Assembly: GCA_910587675.1 (NCBI GenBank)
Contig: CAJUMU010000002.1
Span: 124,001 to 188,000 of the forward strand
Direction of reading: 5' to 3'
Length of the DNA stretch: 64,000 bases
Origin: an uncultured Alistipes sp.
GTDB lineage: Bacteria > Bacteroidota > Bacteroidia > Bacteroidales > Rikenellaceae
Below are positions 17,017 through 25,901 of the stretch, in pieces; position 1 is the stretch's first letter; each line of letters starts with the position of its first letter. Position numbers and translations under genes: made by a program. The notes beneath the pieces are model-generated. The model was not told the origin of the DNA. It made no database searches and was given only the letters and a program-made list of their open reading frames with translations.

Positions 17017-18108
17017 ATGAAGAAAGCACTAATCACAGGCATTACGGGTCAGGACGGCTCGTTTCTGGCAGAATTTTTATTGGATAAGGGTTACGACGTG
17101 CACGGCACCATCCGCCGTTCGTCGGTGGATTTCCGCGAGCGTATAGCGCATCTCGAAGGTCGCGAGCATTTCCATCTGCATTACGCCGATCTGGGCGATT
17201 CGATGTCGATCATGCAGGTCGTGGCCAAGATCCGTCCCGACGAGATCTACAACCTCGCGGCCCAGAGCCACGTGCAGGTGTCGTTCGACTCGCCCGAATT
17301 CACGGCCGACGTGGACGCCACGGGCGTGCTGCGTATCTTGGAGGCCGTGCGTTTGTGCGGTCTGACCGACACGTGCCGCATCTATCAAGCCTCTACTTCG
17401 GAGCTTTACGGTAAGGTGGAGGAGGTTCCGCAGAACGAGAAGACTCCGTTCCATCCCTATTCGCCCTATGCCGTGGCGAAGCTGTACGGCTTTTGGATCG
17501 TCAAGGAGTACCGCGAGGCTTACGGCATGTATTGCTGCTCGGGCATTCTGTTCAACCACGAGTCGGAGCGTCGCGGCGAGACCTTCGTGACGCGCAAGAT
17601 CACCCTTGCCGCGGCGCGCATCGCGCAGGGCAAGCAGGACAAGCTCTATCTGGGCAATCTGTCGAGCCTTCGCGACTGGGGCTATGCCAAAGATTACGTC
17701 GAGTGCATGTGGCTCATCCTCCAGCAGGATAAGGCCGAGGATTTCGTTATCGCCACGGGCGAGCAGCACTCGGTGCGCGAATTCTGCGAACTGGCTTTCC
17801 GCCGCGCGGGCATCGAGCTCAGCTGGGAGGGCAAGGACGAGAACGAAAAGGGTGTCGACGTCAAGACGGGAAAAGTTCTGGTCGAGGTCTCGCCCGACTT
17901 CTATCGTCCTACCGATGTGGTGAATCTGTGGGGCGATCCGACCAAGGCCCGCAAAGAGTTGGGTTGGGATCCCGCCCAAAAGACGTCGTTCGAGGAGCTC
18001 GTCAATCTGATGGTCGACGCCGATATGGCCAAGGTGGCCGTCGAGCGCGCGGGCGAGCAGGTCAAAACCAACCTCGCCGAATATCTTGAAAAGGGAATCG
18101 TGAAATAG
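17017..18108 (+). CDS. gmd: GDP-mannose 4,6-dehydratase
   Basis: A 363-residue enzyme forming GDP-4-keto-6-deoxy-D-mannose from GDP-D-mannose with bound NADP+. It shows GITGQDGSFLAEFLL, the RRSSVDFRERI loop, YASTSELYG-like QASTSELYGKV and the catalytic YAVAK in HPYSPYAVAKLYGF. The FNHESERRGETFVTRKI segment is diagnostic for Gmd. It feeds Fcl (18353) for GDP-L-fucose, and perhaps the Rmd-like enzyme at 8109 for GDP-D-rhamnose. It is 10 bases after gnu. Confidence 0.97.
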   Translation: MKKALITGITGQDGSFLAEFLLDKGYDVHGTIRRSSVDFRERIAHLEGREHFHLHYADLGDSMSIMQVVAKIRPDEIYNLAAQSHVQVSFDSPEFTADVDATGVLRILEAVRLCGLTDTCRIYQASTSELYGKVEEVPQNEKTPFHPYSPYAVAKLYGFWIVKEYREAYGMYCCSGILFNHESERRGETFVTRKITLAAARIAQGKQDKLYLGNLSSLRDWGYAKDYVECMWLILQQDKAEDFVIATGEQHSVREFCELAFRRAGIELSWEGKDENEKGVDVKTGKVLVEVSPDFYRPTDVVNLWGDPTKARKELGWDPAQKTSFEELVNLMVDADMAKVAVERAGEQVKTNLAEYLEKGIVK

Positions 18109-18134
18109 TCGCGGCGGTCGTTTTATCCATCTTT

Positions 18135-18165
18135 GACGGCGACGCACGTGGAGTGCGAAGCCGTC
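18135..18165 (+). other. Stem-loop between gmd and fcl
   Basis: GACGGC (18135-18140) pairs with GCCGTC (18160-18165), and inside it CGCAC (18143-18147) pairs with GTGCG (18153-18157), separated by a small GA/AA internal loop. There is no T-run, so it is not a standard terminator. It may slow decay or attenuate the gmd-fcl message in the 244-bp gap. I see no promoter or gene in the rest of that gap. Confidence 0.35.
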
Positions 18166-18352
18166 GGGGATGATAATGTCGCGTCGTTTAATGATCCGAA
18201 ACGCATGCTTTTCTGTTCATGCCTCTCATCCTCGCGGTTGTACGTACGCGCCAATCTGCATACGCCCGCGGGCGAGCGCGAGGTCGTGGTTCTGCCACAC
18301 ATACGGATTATTGCAATCGCTCGATACTTTAATTTTACAAACTCATCAATAA

Positions 18353-19294
18353 ATGTTTCAAGATTCGAAAATATATGTTGCGGGACATCGCGGAATGGTA
18401 GGTTCGGCGATAGTGCGCGAGTTGAGGCGTCAGGGGTATATCAATATCCTGACACGCACTCACGGCGAGTTGGATTTGATAAACCAACGGGCGGTCGACG
18501 ATTTTTTCGCCGCCGAGCGTCCCGAATACGTATTTCTCGCCGCGGCGAAGGTCGGCGGCATCGAAGCCAATTCGTCGGCATTGGCCGACTTCATGTACGA
18601 CAACATGATGCTCGAGATGAACGTGATCCATGCCGCGTGGCGTAACGGTTGCAAGAAGCTTGAGTTTCTCGGCTCGTCGTGCATCTATCCGCGCATGGCT
18701 CCCCAGCCCATGCCCGAGAGTTGCCTGCTCACGTCCGAGCTCGAAAAGACGAACGAGGCTTACGCGCTTGCCAAGATTTCGGGTCTCAAATACTGCGAGT
18801 ATCTCAACCGTCAGTACGGCACCGATTACATTTCGGTGATGCCTACCAACTTGTACGGTCCGAATGACAACTATCACCCGACGCATTCGCATGTTCTGCC
18901 CGCGCTCATCCGCCGTTTCCACGAAGCCAAGGAGTCGGGGGCGCCCGAAGTGGTTTGCTGGGGCGACGGTTCGCCGCTGCGCGAGTTCCTTTACGTGGAC
19001 GACCTCGCCAATCTGTGCGTATTCCTCATGAATAACTATTCGGGCAACGAGACGGTTAATGCAGGCACGGGCAAGGAGCTTACGATCAAGTCCCTTGCGG
19101 AGCTGGTCGCCGCGACGGTCGGTTACGAGGGGCGTATCGTGTGGGACACGACCAAACCCAACGGCACCCCGCGCAAACTGCTCGACGTGAGCAAGGCCAC
19201 GCGTTTGGGCTGGACCTACCGAACGGAGCTGGAGGCTGGCGTACGCCTCGCATACGAAGATTTCCTCTCCAACCCCATGCGCGCCGAGAGATAA
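18353..19294 (+). CDS. fcl: GDP-L-fucose synthase
   Basis: A 313-residue bifunctional 3,5-epimerase/4-reductase that completes GDP-L-fucose from the Gmd product using NADPH. The Rossmann motif GHRGMVGSAIVREL, the GSSCIYPRMAPQPMPES loop, catalytic YALAKISGLKYCE and NLYGPNDNYHP are all present. It ends the polysaccharide cluster. A strong hairpin terminator follows at 19332-19379. GDP-fucose may also serve the salvage-linked fucosylation known in Bacteroidales. Confidence 0.96.
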   Translation: MFQDSKIYVAGHRGMVGSAIVRELRRQGYINILTRTHGELDLINQRAVDDFFAAERPEYVFLAAAKVGGIEANSSALADFMYDNMMLEMNVIHAAWRNGCKKLEFLGSSCIYPRMAPQPMPESCLLTSELEKTNEAYALAKISGLKYCEYLNRQYGTDYISVMPTNLYGPNDNYHPTHSHVLPALIRRFHEAKESGAPEVVCWGDGSPLREFLYVDDLANLCVFLMNNYSGNETVNAGTGKELTIKSLAELVAATVGYEGRIVWDTTKPNGTPRKLLDVSKATRLGWTYRTELEAGVRLAYEDFLSNPMRAER

Positions 19295-19331
19295 TCCGAC
19301 CGTATCGGGAGTCTGTTGCGCGTCATCGTTT

Positions 19332-19379
19332 CGGGACAATATCGACTTGTAGATCAGGTCGATATTGTTCCGAATTTTT
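19332..19379 (+). terminator. Rho-independent terminator of the polysaccharide cluster
   Basis: An 18-bp stem (19332-19349 with 19355-19372, two G-T pairs) closes a 5-nt loop and is followed by AATTTTTG. It lies 37 bases after fcl. Confidence 0.8.
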
Positions 19380-19429
19380 GTTTGTCGCATGATCGGACAC
19401 GAACTCTTGCGTTCGCGCTTCGGTAAAAA

Positions 19430-19456
19430 GAAAACACCCGACTTTACATCGGGTGT
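19430..19456 (-). terminator. Terminator of tRNA-Asp
   Basis: On the minus strand ACACCCG (19456-19450) pairs with CGGGTGT (19440-19434) and is followed by TTTTCTTTTT. It lies 48 bases past the end of the tRNA. Confidence 0.75.
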
Positions 19457-19504
19457 AAAATCGGGTGTCGATTGTGTAGAAGATTGATGACCAATCTAAT
19501 CTTG

Positions 19505-19578
19505 CGGTGCGTAGGGGACTCGAACCCCTGACCCCGTGCGTGACAGGCACGTATTCTAACCAGCTGAACTAACGCACC
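19505..19578 (-). tRNA. tRNA-Asp (GTC)
   Basis: A 74-nt cloverleaf on the minus strand. The acceptor stem is GGTGCGT/ACGCACC with discriminator G, as usual for tRNA-Asp. The anticodon stem CGTGC/GCACG encloses CTGTCAC, giving anticodon GTC, and the T arm contains GGTTCGAGTCC. No CCA is encoded. A well-formed promoter lies just upstream. Confidence 0.95.
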
Positions 19579-19596
19579 GTTTGCTGATTGCGATTG

Positions 19597-19627
19597 CAAA
19601 GGTAGTGCAAAAATCCGAATCCGCAAA
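19597..19627 (-). promoter_or_regulatory. Promoter of tRNA-Asp
   Basis: On the minus strand TTTG (19627-19624), 19 nt, then TACCTTTG (19604-19597): an excellent match to the Bacteroides housekeeping promoter. It also calibrates the promoter form used elsewhere in this annotation. Confidence 0.8.
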
Positions 19628-19680
19628 TAATTTCGGCATTTTTTCGTCGCGGATGCGAAAAAACGTTTCTCCGCGGCGTT

Positions 19681-20517
19681 TTACCGTCGGCGCTTCTCGT
19701 AAAATCTCACGTAATCTATCTCCATCTTCACAGGCAGTTGCGACGGGTCGATCTCGCCGACCCAGCTGCCGCCCAACTGCGCCGACAGAATGACGTAAAA
19801 CGGATGGTCGGCGAACGGATATTGATCCTCGCGTTCGGGATATAGCCGCGGGTAGGTATACGTATGCCGTCCGTTTATGTAAAACTCTATGCCGTATTGC
19901 GTCACTACCGCCGAGTAGACGTTGAAGCCGTTGCTGTCGATCCCTCCCGACGAGCTGTTGCGCACCTCGGGCTCGCGATGTTCGAGCGTGTGGGGCGAGT
20001 GCACGGTTTGATAGGCTATCGTGTCGTGGTTCAAATGCTCCATGATGTCGATCTCTCCGCCCGAGGGCCACGGCATGTCGCGGTCGGGCATGAGCCATAT
20101 CGCGGGCCAGAATCCTTGAGCGCAGTCGAAGCGGGCGCGCACGTCGACGCGTCCGAGGCGTATCGACCGCTTGCCTTTGCTCTGCACTCCGCCCGTCAGG
20201 TAGGGGCGTGGGGCGTCTGCTCCGTCGGGGCGGCATACGCCGTAAAGCCGCAACGTTCCGTTTTCGACGCGGCACAACGAGTCCAGAGGCGACATGTGAC
20301 GCATCCAGTCGGCGTTTCCGACGGGGCATCGGCTCCAAGACGAAGCGTCTATCGTCGGTCCGTCGAACTCGTCGGCCCAAACCAGACGCCAGCCCTTCGA
20401 ACGCGCTCGGCGGTCGTCGTCGATGTGTAAACTTTTGGTCGTCTGCGCATGTAGCGATACGACCGTCTGCGCGCAGAGGCAGAGCAGCGCCGTCAGGGCG
20501 AGGAGATTGTGTTTCAT
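19681..20517 (-). CDS. Secreted GH16 beta-glucanase (laminarinase-like)
   Basis: A 278-residue glycoside hydrolase of family 16. The signal peptide ends near VVSLHAQ (about residue 25). The catalytic signature GGEIDIMEHL puts the nucleophile at Glu155, the helper at Asp157 and the acid/base at Glu160. This is the beta-bulge form of laminarinases and related 1,3(4)-glucanases. FWPAIWLMP before it and VDYVRFYEK-like IDYVRFYEKR at the end also fit. The start was moved to the ATG at 20517 because it begins the signal peptide. No SusC/D or sensor gene sits beside it, so it is a lone enzyme and not part of a visible utilisation locus. Confidence 0.92.
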   Translation of the reverse strand: MKHNLLALTALLCLCAQTVVSLHAQTTKSLHIDDDRRARSKGWRLVWADEFDGPTIDASSWSRCPVGNADWMRHMSPLDSLCRVENGTLRLYGVCRPDGADAPRPYLTGGVQSKGKRSIRLGRVDVRARFDCAQGFWPAIWLMPDRDMPWPSGGEIDIMEHLNHDTIAYQTVHSPHTLEHREPEVRNSSSGGIDSNGFNVYSAVVTQYGIEFYINGRHTYTYPRLYPEREDQYPFADHPFYVILSAQLGGSWVGEIDPSQLPVKMEIDYVRFYEKRRR

Positions 20518-20655
20518 AATGGTCGATGTATGGTTACGTTGCACAAATATACTCCATTTCTTTCGCGAGTCGCCGTCGTCGCGACTAAAATATGGTTTAT
20601 TTGGTCATTTAATTGGTTTCGGGCGATCCCGCGCGGCTTAAAAAACGCAGGTAAA

Positions 20656-20687
20656 TTTTGGTGAAGAAGATAATTATAGTAACTTTG
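20656..20687 (+). promoter_or_regulatory. Promoter of the V-ATPase operon
   Basis: TTTTG at 20656-20660 and TAACTTTG at 20680-20687, 19 nt apart. The ATG of the first gene is about 50 bases further on. This is a close match to the Bacteroides consensus. Confidence 0.75.
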
Positions 20688-20737
20688 CCTACACTAATTT
20701 TTGGGAAGAAAATAAACGTAAATTAAAATATATTATC

Positions 20738-21352
20738 ATGGAAAATACAAAACTTCAGCAGTTGACCGACAAGCTCTATCAGGAGGGTTTGGAGAAAGGA
20801 CGCGCCGAGGCCGAGTCGCTCGTTGCCGAGGCTGAAGCCCGCGCCGCCAAGATCGTCGCCGAAGCCGAGGCCCGCGCCGCCAAGATCGCGGCCGATGCCG
20901 AGCGCAAGGCCGAGGATGTCGAGAAGAACGCCATGACCGAGATCGCTTTGGCGGGCAAGCAGGCCGTGGCCAAGATCAAATCGGAGATCGAGACCCTGAT
21001 CGTGGCCAAGGTTACGGCCGAGGGGATCAAGAGCGCCAATCTCGACCCCGCTTTCATAAAGGACATGCTGCTGGCCGTTGCCGCCAATTGGAACAACGGC
21101 GCCAAGGCCGATCTCAAGGCGTTGCTGCCCGAGGCCAAGAAGGCCGAGCTGGGCGCCGCGTTCGATTCGGCCGCGAAGGCCCTGCTGGCCGAGGGCGTCG
21201 AGGTCGGTTTCTCGAACGACGTCAAGAGCGGCTTCAAGGTGGGCGAGAAGAACGGCGGATACTACATTTCGTTCTCGGACGAGAGCTTCGAAGCTCTGCT
21301 CGGCGGATATCTGCGCGAGAAGGCTGCGGAACTCCTTTTTAAGAGCCGATAA
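20738..21352 (+). CDS. atpE: V-type ATP synthase/ATPase subunit E
   Basis: A 204-residue peripheral-stalk subunit. The first 75 residues are an Ala/Glu/Lys-rich helix with repeated EAEARAAKI units, as expected for the stalk coiled coil. The rest is the globular subunit E head that binds the A/B hexamer. It is the first gene of the operon, after a clear promoter. The Ala-rich repeats (residues 27-52) are near-identical duplicated units at DNA level too. Confidence 0.88.
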   Translation: MENTKLQQLTDKLYQEGLEKGRAEAESLVAEAEARAAKIVAEAEARAAKIAADAERKAEDVEKNAMTEIALAGKQAVAKIKSEIETLIVAKVTAEGIKSANLDPAFIKDMLLAVAANWNNGAKADLKALLPEAKKAELGAAFDSAAKALLAEGVEVGFSNDVKSGFKVGEKNGGYYISFSDESFEALLGGYLREKAAELLFKSR

Positions 21353-21354
21353 CC

Positions 21355-22188
21355 ATGTTCGAGAGGAATTATTACTGTTTGGTGGCCGGCCTTAGGGAGT
21401 ACGCTCTCGATTCGGACACCAAAGGGTTCGATGCCGCCGCCATCGTGGCCGATATCGTCGAGGAGCTTTCGTCGCGCGATGCCGCCGCGGTGCGTCTGCT
21501 TTACGGATATTACGATTGCGAGAATATCATAGCTCTGCGCGCGGGACGGTCGGCGTTCAATTCTCTGGGCAATCTGACCCGCGAGGAGCTGGCCGAGGAG
21601 CTTTCGTCGCCGCGCCTGCTGCCCGAGGCCGTGAGGAGCGTGATCCGCGCCTATAACGATCCCGAGGGCGAGGACGCCGAGGGGCTCGACATGTCGCGGA
21701 GCTTCGAAAACGCTTTGCTGAACGCATATTACGAGGAGTGCGCCCGCTCGAAGAGCGGTTTCCTGCGCGAGTGGTCGGAGTTCGACCGCACGCTGCGCAA
21801 CGTGACTGCCGCCGCCGTGGCGCGCGCGGGATCGCGTTCCGTGGAGGGCGTTATCGTCGGCGAGGGCGATGCCGCCGACCAGTTGCGCCGTTCGTCGGCG
21901 TCGGACTTCGGTCTGCGCGGCGAGCTGCCCTATATCGATGCCGTCATAGCGGCCGTCAACGACGAGCCGAACCTGCTCGAAAAGGAGCGCAAGCTGGATA
22001 TGATACGTTGGGAGCAGGCGGTGGAGCTGGCCTCGTTCGACTATTTCAACATCGACGCCGTACTGTCATATCTGACGAGGATAAACATCGTGGCGCGCTG
22101 GTCGTCGCTCGATCCCAAGCGCGGTCGCGAGATGTTCGAGCGCATCATGGCCGAGTTGGACGGCAAGGATCTGGTAAATAAACAATAA
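21355..22188 (+). CDS. DUF2764 family protein, presumed V-ATPase subunit C-like
   Basis: A 277-residue alpha-helical protein starting NYYCLVAGLREYAL, which is the DUF2764 family start. It lies 2 bases after subunit E and 11 bases before subunit A, the position of subunit C (central stalk collar) in other bacterial V-ATPase operons. The length and all-helical character also suit a C/d-type subunit. The role is inferred from position; no sequence motif of classical subunit C is evident to me. Confidence 0.75.
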   Translation: MFERNYYCLVAGLREYALDSDTKGFDAAAIVADIVEELSSRDAAAVRLLYGYYDCENIIALRAGRSAFNSLGNLTREELAEELSSPRLLPEAVRSVIRAYNDPEGEDAEGLDMSRSFENALLNAYYEECARSKSGFLREWSEFDRTLRNVTAAAVARAGSRSVEGVIVGEGDAADQLRRSSASDFGLRGELPYIDAVIAAVNDEPNLLEKERKLDMIRWEQAVELASFDYFNIDAVLSYLTRINIVARWSSLDPKRGREMFERIMAELDGKDLVNKQ

Positions 22189-22199
22189 AAATACTATAA

Positions 22200-23957
22200 A
22201 TGAAAACTTTAGGACGTGTAAACGGTATCATCTCGAACATCGTGATCGTTAAAGCCGACGGCGCGGTGGGGCAGAACGAGATCTGCTATGTCTATTGCGG
22301 TGATACCCGAATGATGGCCGAGGTCATCAAGGTCGTGGGCGACGACGCCTATGTGCAGGTGTACGACAGCACGCGCGGTCTGAAAATCGGCGACAAGGTG
22401 GAGTTCATGGGCCACATGCTGGAGGCCACGCTGGCTCCGGGCCTGCTGTCGCGCAATTACGACGGTTTGCAGAACGATCTGGAGAAGATGGACGGACTGT
22501 TCATCGCGCGCGGTTCGATTACCGACCCGATCGACTTCGACAAGACTTGGGAGTTCACCCCGCTGGCCGCCGCGGGCGACAAGGTGACGGCCGCATCGTG
22601 GCTCGGCAGCGTGAAGGAGCAGTGGGTCGACCACAAGATAATGGTGCCATTCGTCATGCAGGGCGCATATACCGTTAAGAGCGTCGCCGCGGCGGGCGAG
22701 TACAAGGTGACCGATACGATCGCCGTCGTGACCGACGCCGACGGCAACGATTACGATATCACGATGGTGCAGAAGTGGCCAGTGAAGCAGGCCGTGCGCT
22801 GCTATGCCGAGAAACCGCGCCCCTCGCGCGTGATGGAGACGGGCGTGCGCGCCATCGACACCTTCAACCCTATGGCCGAGGGCGGTACGGGCTTCATCCC
22901 GGGACCTTTCGGCGCGGGCAAGACGGTGCTTCAGCACGCCATATCGAAGCAGGCCGACGCCGACGTCATCATCATGGTGGCTTGCGGCGAGCGCGCCAAC
23001 GAGGTGGTGGAGATCTTCGCCGAGTTCCCCGAGCTGGTCGATTCGCGCACGGGGCATAAGCTGATGGAGCGAACCATCATCATCTGCAACACCTCGAACA
23101 TGCCCGTGGCGGCTCGCGAGGCCTCGGTTTATACGGGTATGACTATCGGCGAGTACTACCGCGCCATGGGGCTCAAGGTGCTTGTTATGGCCGACTCCAC
23201 GTCGCGTTGGGCGCAGGCTCTGCGCGAGATGTCGAACCGTCTGGAGGAGCTCCCGGGTCAGGACGCTTTCCCGATGGACTTGTCGGCTATCATCTCCAAC
23301 TTCTATTCGCGCGCGGGTCTGGTGAAACTCAACAACGGCAAGACGGGATCGGTTACGTTCCTCGGCACGGTGTCGCCCGCGGGCGGTAACCTCAAGGAGC
23401 CGGTTACGGAGTCGACCAAGAAGTCGGCGCGTTGCTTCTATGCCCTCTCGCAGGGCCGCGCCGATTCGAAGCGTTACCCCGCGATCGATCCTTTGGATTC
23501 GTATTCGAAGTATCTGGAGTATCCCGAGGTCGTGGCGTATCTCGACGAGCATATCGGCAAGAGCTGGGTCGAGATGGTGTACGAGGGCAAGACCATCGTG
23601 CAGCGAGGCAAGGAGGCCAACGACCAGATCAACATCTTGGGCGACGACGGCGTGCCCGTCGACTACCACGAGCGTTTCTGGAAGAGCGAGCTTATCGACT
23701 ATGTGATTTTGCAGCAGGACGCTTTCGACGACATCGACGCCAACTGTCCGATCGAGCGCCAGAAGATGATGTACGAAACGGTGCTCGGCATCTGCCGCCG
23801 CTCTTTCGACTTTCAGGATTTCGAGGAGTGCTCGCGATTCTTCAAGAGTCTTATAAACCTTTTCCGCCAGATGAACTATTCGGAGTGGCAGAGCGAGAAG
23901 TTCCTCGACTACAAGCGTCGGATCGAGGAGCAGGTGAACGAACAACTTTCAAAATAA
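22200..23957 (+). CDS. atpA: V-type ATPase catalytic subunit A
   Basis: The 585-residue nucleotide-hydrolysing subunit. The P-loop GPFGAGKT is at residues 235-242, followed by ACGERANEVVE and the ADSTSRWAQALREMSNRLEELPG signature region near 330. The non-homologous insert typical of V-type A subunits lies before the P-loop. Three copies alternate with subunit B in the soluble head. Spacing to subunit B is 9 bases. Confidence 0.97.
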   Translation: MKTLGRVNGIISNIVIVKADGAVGQNEICYVYCGDTRMMAEVIKVVGDDAYVQVYDSTRGLKIGDKVEFMGHMLEATLAPGLLSRNYDGLQNDLEKMDGLFIARGSITDPIDFDKTWEFTPLAAAGDKVTAASWLGSVKEQWVDHKIMVPFVMQGAYTVKSVAAAGEYKVTDTIAVVTDADGNDYDITMVQKWPVKQAVRCYAEKPRPSRVMETGVRAIDTFNPMAEGGTGFIPGPFGAGKTVLQHAISKQADADVIIMVACGERANEVVEIFAEFPELVDSRTGHKLMERTIIICNTSNMPVAAREASVYTGMTIGEYYRAMGLKVLVMADSTSRWAQALREMSNRLEELPGQDAFPMDLSAIISNFYSRAGLVKLNNGKTGSVTFLGTVSPAGGNLKEPVTESTKKSARCFYALSQGRADSKRYPAIDPLDSYSKYLEYPEVVAYLDEHIGKSWVEMVYEGKTIVQRGKEANDQINILGDDGVPVDYHERFWKSELIDYVILQQDAFDDIDANCPIERQKMMYETVLGICRRSFDFQDFEECSRFFKSLINLFRQMNYSEWQSEKFLDYKRRIEEQVNEQLSK

Positions 23958-23966
23958 GGGGCAGCT

Positions 23967-25286
23967 ATGACAACACGAGCATTTCAGAAAGTATATACCA
24001 AGATAGACAACATAACCAAGGCCACCATCACCCTGCGCGCTTCGGGCGTGGGCAACGACGAGCTGGCCACCGTGGGCGGCAAGCTGGCTCAGGTGGTGAA
24101 GATCATGGGCGACAACGTCACCTTGCAGGTCTTCGCGGGCACCGAGGGTTTGGCGACCGATTCCGAGGTGGTATTCCACGGCGAACCTCCCAAGCTGCGC
24201 GTGTCGGACAATCTGGCGGGCCGCTTCTTCAACGCTTACGGCGAACCGCTGGAGGGCGGCGAGCCTATCGAGGGCGAGGAGCGCGAGATCGGAGGACCGA
24301 CGGTGAATCCTTTCCGCCGCAAGCAGCCTTCGGAGCTTATCGCGACGGGTATCGCGGGCATCGACCTCAATAACACCATCGTGTCGGGCCAGAAGATTCC
24401 CTTCTTCGCCGATCCCGACCAGCCCTACAACGCCGTGATGGCCAACGTGGCCCTGCGCGCCAAGGCCGACAAGATCATATTGGGCGGCATGGGTCTGTCG
24501 AACGACGACTTCCTCTATTTCAAGCAGGTGTTCGAGAACGCGGGCGCTTTGGACCGCATCGTGTCGTTCGTCAACACCACCGAGAATCCTCCCGTCGAGC
24601 GACTGCTGGTGCCCGACATGGCGCTTACCGCGGCCGAGTACTTCGCCGCCGACAAGGGCGAGAAGGTGCTAGTGCTACTTACCGATATGACGCTCTATGC
24701 CGATGCGTTGGCCATCGTGTCGAACCGTATGGATCAGATCCCGTCGAAGGATTCGATGCCCGGTTCGCTCTACTCCGATCTGGCGAAGATTTACGAAAAG
24801 GCGGTGCAGCTTCCCAACGGCGGCTCGATTACCATCATCGCCGTGACGACACTTTCGGGCGGCGACATCACGCACGCCATCCCCGACAACACGGGTTACA
24901 TCACCGAGGGACAGCTCTTTCTGCGCAACGACTCCGATACGGGCAAGGTCATCGTCGACCCGTTCCGTTCGCTGTCGCGTCTGAAGCAGCTCGTGATCGG
25001 CAAGAAGACCCGCGAGGATCATCCTCAGGTGATGAACGCCTGCGTGCGTCTCTATGCCGACGCCGCCAATGCCAAGACCAAGCTGGAGAACGGTTTCGAC
25101 CTCTCGGATTACGACGAGCGCGCGTTGAAGTTCGCGCACGACTATTCGGAGAAGCTGCTCGCCATCGACGTGAACATCGATATCGATACCATGCTCGATA
25201 CGGCGTGGACGCTCTTCGCCGAGTACTTCACCAAAGAGGAGGTGGCCATCAAGGCCGAGCTTATCGCTAAGTATTGGAAAGAATAA
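23967..25286 (+). CDS. atpB: V-type ATPase regulatory subunit B
   Basis: The 439-residue non-catalytic head subunit. It lacks a P-loop, as expected: the region reads VSGQKIPFFADPDQPYN in place of GxxxxGKT. It keeps LLTDMTLYADALAIVSNRMDQIPSKDSMPGSLYSDLA, cited here by its position near residues 233-269. It is coupled to subunit D, 6 bases downstream. Confidence 0.96.
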   Translation: MTTRAFQKVYTKIDNITKATITLRASGVGNDELATVGGKLAQVVKIMGDNVTLQVFAGTEGLATDSEVVFHGEPPKLRVSDNLAGRFFNAYGEPLEGGEPIEGEEREIGGPTVNPFRRKQPSELIATGIAGIDLNNTIVSGQKIPFFADPDQPYNAVMANVALRAKADKIILGGMGLSNDDFLYFKQVFENAGALDRIVSFVNTTENPPVERLLVPDMALTAAEYFAADKGEKVLVLLTDMTLYADALAIVSNRMDQIPSKDSMPGSLYSDLAKIYEKAVQLPNGGSITIIAVTTLSGGDITHAIPDNTGYITEGQLFLRNDSDTGKVIVDPFRSLSRLKQLVIGKKTREDHPQVMNACVRLYADAANAKTKLENGFDLSDYDERALKFAHDYSEKLLAIDVNIDIDTMLDTAWTLFAEYFTKEEVAIKAELIAKYWKE

Positions 25287-25292
25287 CGCAAT

Positions 25293-25901
25293 ATGGCAAT
25301 CAAGTTTCAATATAACAAAACTTCGCTGGGCGAACTCGGCAAGCAGCTCAAGATGCGTCAGACGGCATTGCCTACCATCAAGAGCAAGGAGTCGGCGTTG
25401 CGTTCCGAGGTGAAGAAGGCCAAGGACACGGCTCGCGACTACCGCCGTCGTCTCGACGCTCTGGCGTCGGAGTACGACTACATGGCGGCGTTGTGGGGCG
25501 AGTTCGATCCCACGCTGCTGAGCGTGGCCGATGTCGAGCTCGACACGCAGAAGATCGCGGGCGTACGCACGCCGGTGCTGCGGGACGTGAGCTTCGACGA
25601 GAAAGCTTACGATTTCTTCTCCTCGCCCGCGTGGTATGCCGACGGCATCGACCTGCTGAAACGCATGGCACGTTTGGGCATCGAGTACGAGGTTTACAAC
25701 CGCAAGATGGAGTTGCTGGATTACGCGCGTCGCAAGACTACGCAGAAGGTGAACTTGTACGAGAAGGTGCAGATCCCCGGGTACGAGGATGCCATACGCA
25801 AGATCAAACGATTCATGGAGGATGAGGAGAACCTCTCGAAATCGGCACAGAAGATTGTCAAAACACGTCAACAACAGGCTGCGGAGGGGTCTATGCTATG
25901 A
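25293..25901 (+). CDS. atpD: V-type ATPase subunit D (central shaft)
   Basis: A 202-residue protein with long N- and C-terminal helices (FQYNKTSLGELGKQLKMRQ at the start and KIVKTRQQQAAEGSML at the end) that form the rotor shaft coiled coil. Its last codons overlap the start of subunit I by 4 bases (ATGA), indicating coupled translation. Confidence 0.93.
   Translation: MAIKFQYNKTSLGELGKQLKMRQTALPTIKSKESALRSEVKKAKDTARDYRRRLDALASEYDYMAALWGEFDPTLLSVADVELDTQKIAGVRTPVLRDVSFDEKAYDFFSSPAWYADGIDLLKRMARLGIEYEVYNRKMELLDYARRKTTQKVNLYEKVQIPGYEDAIRKIKRFMEDEENLSKSAQKIVKTRQQQAAEGSML

Noticed and set aside
22209..23945. A 578-codon open frame on the minus strand opposite V-ATPase subunit A, and similar long frames opposite other GC-rich genes
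   Set aside because: They are shadows produced by high GC and the codon bias of the real genes. Their proteins are rich in His, Arg and Val, lack any domain, and the sense strand encodes well-known families.
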